Under the pieces are notes generated by a model. The model saw nothing but the letters and a program-made list of their open reading frames with translations, searched no databases and was not told the DNA's origin. From positions 1 through 7,403 of the forward strand of contig CAZRDR010000002.1 in assembly GCA_964598995.1 (NCBI GenBank): 7,403 bases of DNA, written 5' to 3'. The stretch's first letter is position 1. Every line of letters begins with the position of its first letter. Positions 1 to 5,153 of this stretch are shown here, one piece after another. The translations under genes and the position numbers were made by a program. The stretch is from JACROF01 sp964598995 (GTDB lineage Bacteria; Patescibacteriota; Microgenomatia; Levybacterales; UBA12049).

Positions 1-1
1 A

Positions 2-1978
2 ACGACACCATTTGACCTGCCTGTTCTCCTCTTTGGCTTTATAACGTTCCTCTCAGCTATGTTTGCTGTTAACCGATATGACGCTCTGATCAGCTATGTT
101 CCGCTCTTCTTTGCTGTCCTTTTCTTCTTCGTTGTAACGAACGCTATTCGTGGTGAAAAAGCTATTATCTTTGGCGTTGCTAGTCTGTTATTAGGTTCAA
201 CAGTCGCAACACTGATCTCAGTCTTATCATTTTTCAAGATCTATGTCTTGCCTTTCACCTATATCCAAACACAAGCCTTCACTCCTTTTGGCTCATTATT
301 AGATCAGGCTATCTTCTTAGCTGTTGTTATCCCACTTGCCGGCTATGTCGCATGGCCTGTTATTAGTCCTCTCTTTAGTAATAGAGCTGCGACTGCTGAT
401 GTGTTTGGCACTCGCCGCCAAGCAAGCCTTACTCCAGTTAGTATCGCTGCAACTGTCGCATTTGCCCTGCTGACTGTCGGACTCCTTATTACTGTGTACA
501 TGCTGGCTACTACCCAAAAGCCTCTCATCTTGCCTTTTGTCACGGGCTTCCAGACTGGTTTAGCAGCTATTTCACAAGACACAGGACGAATTCTGCAGGG
601 CTTCTTACTCGGGAGTGGTTATGGCACGTACATGACCGATTTCACGAGATTCAAGCAGGTTGCGTATAATACTAATCCTAATCTGTGGTCATTCACCTTC
701 TTTAGATCAAGTAGTTTAGTTCTTGAGTTACTCGCTACAACTGGTTTCTTAGGTCTGATGAGTTTCTTATTCATCGTCTATCGTGTCGTTAAAGAGCGCA
801 CATTCTTCTTACCTATCGTTATTGCACTCATCGCAGCTTTCATCTTACCGATGTCATTCGTGCTGCAGGCATTACTCTTTATCGTCTTAGGCTTCTTCGC
901 AGTCCTTCGTGCACAGCATGCACCATCTCGATATGCTGACCTTGAGTTCTACCTGGTTACGCTGAAGCATGGTCTTATCCTTGCACAGCCTGAAGGTGAG
1001 CGCGCTCCACATGATCCAGTTAACACACGCTATGGCAAAATCCTGCCATTTATCTTTGTCTTAGTCATTATCGTTATCGTAGGCTATGTCGGCTACCTTT
1101 CGAGTTCCTTCGTCCTTTCGGACATGACATTTCAAAAGTCATTAGTCGCTGCTTCACAGAATAATGTTCAGCAGACCTACACTCTTCAGGCACAGGCTAT
1201 CAATCAATTCCCGTATCGTGACGTCTATCAGAGAACCTTCTCACAGACTAACTTAACTATTGCTAATGCTATCGCTAGCAACCAGCCTAAGAACTCTTCT
1301 CCATCAGCAGATGTACAGCAGCAGATCGTTGGACTTATCCAACAGTCTATTAACTATGGCCGCAATGCAGTCTCTGTCTCACCTCAGACAGCACTTGATT
1401 GGAACTCTCTCTCAAGTGTCTATCGTGGACTCATCGGCTTTGGTCAGAACGCTGAACAATTCGCAGTCTTAACCAATCAGCAAGCTATTGCTCTTGATCC
1501 TGCAAATCCTCAGCAGTATATTTCACTTGGCGGTGTCTACTATCAATTAGGGCTTTGGGACGAGGCTATCCGCCAATTCCAATTAGCAGCTAACTACAAG
1601 CAGGATTATGCTAATGCGTACTACAACTTAGGTCATGCATACGAGAGTAAGGGTGACGCGCAGAGTCTTCAGAACGCACTCCAGGCATACCAGATCGTCG
1701 CAAGTCTGACAACTAATGACAAAGCTAGTAACGATAAGATCAAAACTGAAATCCAGTCATTACAGCAAAAGATCTCTGGTCAGGCACAAGCTAACCAGCA
1801 ACAGCAGCAAGCACAGGCACAACAGGGTTCTAACTTAAACGTCAATGAACCAGCAGCTCAATTACCAGAGCGTAATCCAAAGACTGAGCTCCCTGCTCCG
1901 CCTACGAACAAGATCAGTCCTACTCCGACTCCAGCCAAGAGTCCGACAGGCACACCAGAGCCAACCAAAGCTCAATAA
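2..1978 (+). CDS. O-antigen ligase/polymerase-like membrane protein with C-terminal TPRs (5' partial)
   Basis: The reading frame is open to the left edge, so the true start lies upstream; the first in-window ATG (59) falls inside a transmembrane helix preceded in frame by 'FDLPVLLFGFITFLSA'. About eight or nine hydrophobic helices are visible (roughly residues 5-23, 33-49, 55-78, 102-122, 146-168, 239-262, 267-302 and 347-366, counted from position 2). The loop before residue 239 contains 'GSGYGT' (204-209), resembling the large periplasmic loop of Wzy/WaaL-type glycan polymerases and ligases. After the last helix comes an outside domain with about two TPR-like units (493-569), a Gln-rich run (595-608) and a Pro/Thr-rich tail (617-658). 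The family suggests a role in surface polysaccharide assembly or glycan transfer to proteins; substrate unknown. The stop TAA lies inside the terminator stem. The family call is inferred from topology and motif. Confidence 0.75.
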   Translation, partial: TTPFDLPVLLFGFITFLSAMFAVNRYDALISYVPLFFAVLFFFVVTNAIRGEKAIIFGVASLLLGSTVATLISVLSFFKIYVLPFTYIQTQAFTPFGSLLDQAIFLAVVIPLAGYVAWPVISPLFSNRAATADVFGTRRQASLTPVSIAATVAFALLTVGLLITVYMLATTQKPLILPFVTGFQTGLAAISQDTGRILQGFLLGSGYGTYMTDFTRFKQVAYNTNPNLWSFTFFRSSSLVLELLATTGFLGLMSFLFIVYRVVKERTFFLPIVIALIAAFILPMSFVLQALLFIVLGFFAVLRAQHAPSRYADLEFYLVTLKHGLILAQPEGERAPHDPVNTRYGKILPFIFVLVIIVIVGYVGYLSSSFVLSDMTFQKSLVAASQNNVQQTYTLQAQAINQFPYRDVYQRTFSQTNLTIANAIASNQPKNSSPSADVQQQIVGLIQQSINYGRNAVSVSPQTALDWNSLSSVYRGLIGFGQNAEQFAVLTNQQAIALDPANPQQYISLGGVYYQLGLWDEAIRQFQLAANYKQDYANAYYNLGHAYESKGDAQSLQNALQAYQIVASLTTNDKASNDKIKTEIQSLQQKISGQAQANQQQQQAQAQQGSNLNVNEPAAQLPERNPKTELPAPPTNKISPTPTPAKSPTGTPEPTKAQ

Positions 1979-2006
1979 AAAAACTCCTACTGCTAGGAGT
2001 TTTTTT
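1977..2006 (+). terminator. Intrinsic terminator after the membrane-protein gene, bidirectional
   Basis: A perfect 13-bp stem (1977-1989 with 1994-2006) closes on a 4-nt CTGC loop. The core is ACTCCTA/TAGGAGT, flanked by seven A on the left and seven T on the right. The A arm contains the last two bases of the TAA stop codon. With T tracts on both strands it should also stop leftward transcription that escapes the zinc-ribbon gene's own terminator. Confidence 0.9.
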
Positions 2007-2050
2007 ATACTAAGGTAGGGATTAAATCTCAATCCACCCTCTTCCCCACT

Positions 2051-2093
2051 AAAAAACCAGACCTTCTGAAATACTCCATACTAATCTGGTTTT
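2051..2093 (-). terminator. Intrinsic terminator of the zinc-ribbon gene
   Basis: On the minus strand AAAACCAGA (2093-2085) pairs with TCTGGTTTT (2061-2053), followed by two more T (2052-2051), giving a 9-bp stem and a six-T tract. The loop is long (23 nt), so it is weaker than the neighbouring terminator at 1977-2006, which acts as a second stop. It begins 9 bases beyond the TAA of the zinc-ribbon gene. Confidence 0.75.
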
Positions 2094-2101
2094 AAAGTAG
2101 C

Positions 2102-2482
2102 TTACTCAGCTTGCTGATCATCACGTGGACGATCATCGCGTCGTTGTGGACGGTCATCTAAGCCTTCTGCTCGACGTTTGTCGAAACATTCACGGCAATA
2201 GACTGGACGATCACCTTTCGGTTGGAAAGGAACAGTTGTTTCTTTAGCACACTCTGCACACGTAACAGTAAACATTTGACGAGGACCGCGATCACCGCCG
2301 CCTCGGAAGTTACCACCACGATCACCGCCTTGTCTAGCTGCTTTGTGCTTAGCACGGCATGCTGGACAACGGGTTGGTGCATTGTCAAAACCTTTAGACG
2401 CATAGAACTCTTGCTCTGATGCGGTCCAGGTAAATTCTTGACCACAATCGCGACAAGTTAATGTTTTATCTTGGAAATTCAC
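2102..2482 (-). CDS. Double zinc-ribbon protein with RGG-like linker
   Basis: A 126-residue protein with two treble CxxC sites. The first has C10, C13, C39 and C42 (CxxC-x25-CxxC) and matches the 'probable zinc-ribbon' family (zf_Tbcl type; 'CRDCGQEFTW', 'FYASKGFDNAPTRCPACR'). The second has C75, C78, C96 and C99 (CxxC-x17-CxxC). The linker at 51-68 is Gly/Arg/Asp-rich with RGG-like units, and the tail (101-126) is charged and disordered. Cytoplasmic nucleic-acid or ribosome binding is a reasonable inference; the exact role of the family is not known to me. The start is GTG at 2482-2480, chosen because a near-perfect Shine-Dalgarno sits 7 nt upstream and the conserved domain begins immediately. 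It is monocistronic, with its own terminator and probably a long, structured leader of about 210 nt. Confidence 0.9.
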   Translation of the reverse strand: MNFQDKTLTCRDCGQEFTWTASEQEFYASKGFDNAPTRCPACRAKHKAARQGGDRGGNFRGGGDRGPRQMFTVTCAECAKETTVPFQPKGDRPVYCRECFDKRRAEGLDDRPQRRDDRPRDDQQAE

Positions 2483-2489
2483 TTAGGAT

Positions 2490-2500
2490 TCACCTCCCTT
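2490..2500 (-). promoter_or_regulatory. Strong Shine-Dalgarno of the zinc-ribbon gene
   Basis: The minus strand reads AAGGGAGGTGA, differing from the ideal AAGGAGGTGA by one extra G, and lies 7 nt before the GTG start. It fixes that start. It is the only strong Shine-Dalgarno among the five gene starts visible in the window. Confidence 0.85.
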
Positions 2501-2538
2501 CGCCCTTCCGTAGTTCGCCGACTGGCGAACGAAGGAGG
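2497..2538 (-). promoter_or_regulatory. Hairpin next to the ribosome-binding site, possible occlusion switch
   Basis: A 7-bp perfect hairpin GTTCGCC-AGTC-GGCGAAC (2530-2524 with 2519-2513) stands just upstream of the Shine-Dalgarno. The minus-strand CCTTC next to it (2535-2531) can pair with either of two tandem GAAGG copies: 2508-2504, which leaves the ribosome site free, or 2501-2497, which runs into it. The second register extends (2538-2536 with 2495-2493, bulged G2496) to 8 bp and covers GGAGG. The pairing is seen in the sequence; a regulatory function is inferred. Confidence 0.5.
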
Positions 2539-2560
2539 GTTTGTACAATTTGAGACTTAC

Positions 2561-2625
2561 AACCTAAGCCTGATGAACGGCTTCGGAGAGGCAAGCCTCC
2601 TTAACATATTATTTAGGGTTCCTAA
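2561..2625 (-). promoter_or_regulatory. Structured part of the zinc-ribbon leader with alternative pairings
   Basis: In plus coordinates AAGCC (2566-2570), GGCTT (2579-2583) and AAGCC (2593-2597) follow each other, so the central GGCTT can pair with either neighbour. A further hairpin GAGG/CCTC (2588-2591 with 2596-2599) competes with the second option. AACCT (2561-2565) can close the block against AGGGTT (2615-2620), giving a possible three-way junction, while TTAGG/CCTAA (2613-2617 with 2621-2625) is a rival hairpin. No named riboswitch class was recognised. It may be only the leader of the zinc-ribbon mRNA. Confidence 0.4.
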
Positions 2626-2699
2626 GTGACAACTGGGGATCTATGAGAAGAAACCTGAGTTACCTAGAATACCATGCTCCGATAAACGGAACTAGGTGT

Positions 2700-2708
2700 A
2701 TTATAGCA
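2700..2708 (-). promoter_or_regulatory. Extended -10 promoter, probably for the zinc-ribbon gene
   Basis: The minus strand has TGCTATAAT, a perfect extended -10 (TGn plus consensus TATAAT, 2705-2700). No good -35 box lies 16-18 nt upstream; the nearest match, TTGCGA, is 20 nt away. Transcription would start near 2693 and give a leader of about 210 nt before the GTG at 2482. Confidence 0.6.
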
Positions 2709-2733
2709 TATTAGTGCAAACAGCATCGCAACT

Positions 2734-2744
2734 TGTGGACTCGA
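2734..2744 (-). repeat. 11-bp copy of the tRNA-Ala 3' end (distal copy)
   Basis: TGTGGACTCGA on the plus strand is identical to 2858-2868, which spans the acceptor 3' strand, the discriminator base and two flanking bases of tRNA-Ala. The two copies are direct repeats 124 bp apart. This placement resembles the duplicated attachment core left when elements integrate into tRNA 3' ends, but 11 bp is short and the enclosed 113 bp carry no integrase. Confidence 0.6.
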
Positions 2745-2747
2745 AGG

Positions 2748-2845
2748 GAGCGGAGGCCTAAAAGGCCGAGCTCGCTTGCTTGATACCCCAAGGGTACTAG
2801 CTACAGTGTAGCGGCGCAGCGCGGAGAGGACTAGCTCTTCTCCAC
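2748..2845 (-). other. GC-rich run of four hairpins downstream of tRNA-Ala, candidate noncoding RNA
   Basis: Four hairpins follow one another: 2821-2845 (stem CGGAGA type with one bulge), 2800-2812 (GCTAC-AGT-GTAGC), 2784-2796 (TACCC-CAA-GGGTA) and 2748-2773 (GAGC/GCTC plus GGCC/GGCC, separated by GGA/GA). By hand count 2741-2850 is 66/110 G+C (60%) against 51/130 (39%) for 2601-2730. In the first hairpin the pair 2822/2844 is G-U on the minus strand but C-A on the plus strand, favouring a minus-strand RNA. Frames here contain many TAG stops. It does not match tmRNA, RNase P RNA or SRP RNA signatures that I know. It may be a tRNA trailer, an independent RNA or a foreign scar. Confidence 0.4.
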
Positions 2846-2857
2846 CTACCTACTAGA

Positions 2858-2868
2858 TGTGGACTCGA
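2858..2868 (-). repeat. 11-bp repeat overlapping the tRNA-Ala 3' end (proximal copy)
   Basis: This copy of TGTGGACTCGA covers the seven-base acceptor 3' strand, A73 and the next two bases of the tRNA apart from their outer edge. Its partner is at 2734-2744. Confidence 0.6.
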
Positions 2869-2933
2869 CCAGATTTGAACTGGCGACCTTCTCTATGCCA
2901 TAGAGACACTCTAGCCAACTGAGCTACGAGCCC
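2860..2933 (-). tRNA. tRNA-Ala (anticodon GGC)
   Basis: A full 74-nt cloverleaf. The acceptor GGGCTCG pairs with CGAGTCC, including the G3-U70 wobble that is the identity mark for alanyl-tRNA synthetase. The D arm is GCTC/GAGT with the GG of the loop present. The anticodon stem TCTCT/AGAGA holds loop ATGGCAT, placing anticodon GGC at 2899-2897 (reads GCC). The T arm is GCCAG-TTCAAAT-CTGGT. The discriminator is A. The 3' CCA is not encoded (ACAT follows), so a CCA-adding enzyme is needed. Base 1 directly follows the stop codon of the serine hydrolase, so it is probably matured from the same transcript. No intrinsic terminator with a T tract was found downstream. Confidence 0.95.
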
Positions 2934-3926
2934 TTATAACCTTACCTGCTTATTTACCTCAAGATAGACGAGACGAGAAATATTTTTAATGCTTGCAGCT
3001 AACTTAGTGAAATCAGTACCCCGTGACATAATGCACAGGAGATATGGATGATCTTTGAAATACACGATACCGCAGTCATGCAGCTGAATGATATTCCCTA
3101 CTTCTCTTTCCCCGAACTTATTAGCTACTTTTACTGATGACGGCACACCAGCCCGGATTCCATCAGTAAAGTCAACCTTGGATAAAAGATCAAGCGCTTT
3201 CTGTGAATTGTCTTTAGTAAGATATGATGCGTTATAAAGGATGCGGAAGAATGATGCATTATCAGTAACTGACATATAATCCTCTGTGCCACGAACACCT
3301 GGGATACTGATACCCAGGTCTTTATAGACTTTATCCTGAATCGGCAGAGGTAAATTCTCAACCAGAAGTGCCATCGCGTTGTTATCTGAGAAAACGATCA
3401 TCCGATAGATCAAGTCCTCGACGGTATACTGCTGGTTCGGCTTCATCGGTGAGGTTGGCTTAACAGTCTCACCCTCATTTCTATCCTGTCCACCATCATA
3501 TTTCAGCTTCTTCTGCATGATCGTCGGTTCTGACTCTGACTGCTTGTAATACGCCATCATCACGGGGACTTTCAAGAGACTGGCTGGAGTGAAGCCTTCA
3601 TTTTGGTTCACGCCGAAGCCTACCCCATTATTGAGATCTCGGAAGTAAACAGACATATCTGAGGCGTCACCTGAGGCTTTCAGCTTATTCACTTCATCCT
3701 CAATCTTATATTTAAACGAAACGAATTGCTTAGTGAGCACCTCGCTTCCTACCTCACACTCAAGGAGTGGATTGATAAGAGAATAACCACCTTGGCGGAC
3801 TTGATGTGCATCATTTGAGGACGGGTCTTGATCTGCTACCTGCTGTTTTACTAAGGTATGATCAACTGCCATACCTATACCGATACCAACAATAAGAATT
3901 GCTAGAGAAAGAAGTGACTTTTTCAC
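2934..3926 (-). CDS. Membrane-anchored serine hydrolase of the class A beta-lactamase fold
   Basis: A 330-residue protein. Residues 4-20 are a hydrophobic signal anchor after 'MKK', so the catalytic domain lies outside the membrane. The active-site triad of the family is visible: SxxK at S116-L-L-K119 in 'PASLLKVPVMMAYY', SDN at 180-182 in 'VFSDNNAMALL', and a KFG at 270-272 in the place of KTG. No clear Ω-loop E-x-x-L-N is present where the deacylating Glu166 of true class A enzymes should sit, so a peptidoglycan-related (PBP/DD-peptidase-like) role is more likely than antibiotic resistance. The start is GTG at 3926-3924, which overlaps the upstream M23 stop as GTGA and has no Shine-Dalgarno; termination-reinitiation coupling is likely. 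C285 and C298 could pair. Confidence 0.88.
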   Translation of the reverse strand: MKKSLLSLAILIVGIGIGMAVDHTLVKQQVADQDPSSNDAHQVRQGGYSLINPLLECEVGSEVLTKQFVSFKYKIEDEVNKLKASGDASDMSVYFRDLNNGVGFGVNQNEGFTPASLLKVPVMMAYYKQSESEPTIMQKKLKYDGGQDRNEGETVKPTSPMKPNQQYTVEDLIYRMIVFSDNNAMALLVENLPLPIQDKVYKDLGISIPGVRGTEDYMSVTDNASFFRILYNASYLTKDNSQKALDLLSKVDFTDGIRAGVPSSVKVANKFGEREVGNIIQLHDCGIVYFKDHPYLLCIMSRGTDFTKLAASIKNISRLVYLEVNKQVRL

Positions 3927-5086
3927 TGGACATACGGCAAGGGGTTAACTAAGACACCGTTCTTGCGTATTTCAAAATGTGTATGAGGACCTGTTGAGTT
4001 ACCGGTATTACCACTCAGACCGAGTACTGTTCTACCGCCTGCAACAGACTGACCAACCGAGACATAGATCTGACTCATATGAGCATAATGGGACTCTGTG
4101 CCTGATCCATCACTGATCCAGACGTTGGTGCCGTACCCAGTGTCCCAGGTTCCAACACTTACCCTAGTAACGGTACCACTGTGCGCAGCGTAGACTGGCG
4201 TACCGATTGGGGCTGTGATATCAAGCGCCATATGATACCACGACGCATACTGAGAGATACCGGTATTCCCTGGCACTGGGAAGAAGAATGACCCAGCAAC
4301 TACGGCTGGCGCGTTACCAACGGCGAGGTAGGACTGCTGTAACTGCTGCTTAATAAGTGTACGCTGTGAACTTGAGACATCAGGCTTAATACCATCAGGC
4401 ACGATCAATTCTTGGCCATCAACGAGTGCGAAGGTCTCAGGATTAGCGAATTCATTAAAAGGAAACTCTACGATCTTCTGGGCATTCGTATCGTACTTCT
4501 TAGCAATTGTGTATACCGTATCGCCTTTGCTGACTTTATGCAGAATACCGGTAACGGGGAGAATCTTAAGCGTATCACCAACAGTAATATTATCTGAATC
4601 CAAATCACTCGCCCACTTAATCGTATCTGTTGAGATATTAAATTTTTTAGCAACACTTGAGAGGGTATCGCCTTTTTGGACGGTATAGGTGATGACTTTA
4701 TCGCGAGGTTTTTCGGAGCGGTCGGTTGAGAAGACGTTATCTGAGATATTAATCGACTGCTGCTGGTTCTCAGCATTTGCTAGATCAGTATTGGCTTGCG
4801 CCTGCTTGGTAAAGACAGGATACGCATCAGCTAAATACGGCCCGATAAGAACTCCAAGACCTAATACTCCCATGGTCGTTAAATGCAAAAAAGGACGGTT
4901 GTAGCGTCCTCTCTTCATTAAAAAAAATCTGACTAAGTGATTTTTGTTCTTCTCAAAGGTCATTGAGCCAGCCATGACTTTACGCTTGAGGTAGTAAAGG
5001 AAGAAAAACTCAGCAAATGAGGTCAGGTGGTAAGTAAAACGATGGGTAAAACGAGTAACCTGTCGCGTAGATAAGGGCTTTCGCAT
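3923..5086 (-). CDS. LysM and M23 (lysostaphin-type) cell-wall metallopeptidase
   Basis: A 387-residue protein. Order: basic N-terminal extension (1-60), transmembrane anchor around 66-85 preceded by 'KRGRYNRPFLHL', a linker, LysM 1 (132-178, 'YTVQKGDTLSSVAKKF'), LysM 2 (182-230, 'HKVSKGDTVYTIAKKY'), and an M23 domain (265-385). Zinc and catalytic residues of M23 are all present: H285 and D289 (HxxxD), H336 in 'HYAHM', and H368/H370 in 'GPHTHFE'. It should bind glycan through LysM and cut peptidoglycan cross-links outside the membrane. The ATG at 5086 has no Shine-Dalgarno and sits about 11 nt after a predicted transcription start, so the mRNA is nearly leaderless. M38, M42 and M57 are alternative starts, but none has a ribosome site. 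It forms an operon with the serine hydrolase downstream (4-base overlap). Confidence 0.92.
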   Translation of the reverse strand: MRKPLSTRQVTRFTHRFTYHLTSFAEFFFLYYLKRKVMAGSMTFEKNKNHLVRFFLMKRGRYNRPFLHLTTMGVLGLGVLIGPYLADAYPVFTKQAQANTDLANAENQQQSINISDNVFSTDRSEKPRDKVITYTVQKGDTLSSVAKKFNISTDTIKWASDLDSDNITVGDTLKILPVTGILHKVSKGDTVYTIAKKYDTNAQKIVEFPFNEFANPETFALVDGQELIVPDGIKPDVSSSQRTLIKQQLQQSYLAVGNAPAVVAGSFFFPVPGNTGISQYASWYHMALDITAPIGTPVYAAHSGTVTRVSVGTWDTGYGTNVWISDGSGTESHYAHMSQIYVSVGQSVAGGRTVLGLSGNTGNSTGPHTHFEIRKNGVLVNPLPYVQ

Positions 5087-5103
5087 AAGGCAAGGTAGTG
5101 ACT

Positions 5104-5132
5104 ATGATACCAAAGGGGCAAAATGAAATCAA
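5104..5132 (-). promoter_or_regulatory. Promoter of the M23/serine hydrolase/tRNA operon
   Basis: On the minus strand TTGATT (5132-5127) and TATCAT (5109-5104) are separated by exactly 17 nt. Matches to consensus are 4/6 and 5/6. It lies in the 67-bp gap after rho, and the expected start near 5097 leaves an 11-nt leader. Rho transcripts may also read through, since no T-tract terminator is seen in the gap. Confidence 0.6.
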
Positions 5133-5153
5133 ACTGAGCAGCAGACGCAGAAG

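Noticed and set aside
2570..2576. CTGATGA on the plus strand, as in the hammerhead ribozyme core or fluoride riboswitch
   Set aside because: No GAAA and no matching stems I-III follow at the right spacing, and the flanks do not fit the fluoride aptamer. The 7-mer is explained by the loop between AAGCC and GGCTT.
2734..2745. Minus-strand TTCGAGTCC resembling a T-loop of a second tRNA
   Set aside because: The flanking bases do not pair as a T stem, and no anticodon arm or acceptor partner lies at the right distance.
2601..2857. tmRNA, RNase P RNA, SRP RNA or 5S rRNA
   Set aside because: None of the conserved core sequences of these RNAs could be found on either strand.
2660..2915. Cluster of six CTAG tetramers
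   Set aside because: CTAG also occurs regularly in the coding parts of this window, so the enrichment is mild and can follow from the hairpins.
2933..2960. TTGAGG-18 nt-TATAAG as a promoter for tRNA-Ala
   Set aside because: The -10 box overlaps the first base of the tRNA, so transcription would start inside it.
3923..3925. Recoded TGA (glycine) as in Gracilibacteria/SR1
   Set aside because: TGA ends the M23 gene right after its conserved domain and overlaps the next start, so it works as a normal stop.
2934..3926. Antibiotic-resistance beta-lactamase
   Set aside because: The deacylating glutamate is not recognisable, KTG is replaced by KFG, and the gene sits in a cell-wall operon.
4916..4930. 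A run of eight A (T on the coding strand) in the M23 gene as a frameshift site
   Set aside because: The frame is intact on both sides and encodes recognisable family sequence, so there is no sign of a broken or recoded gene.
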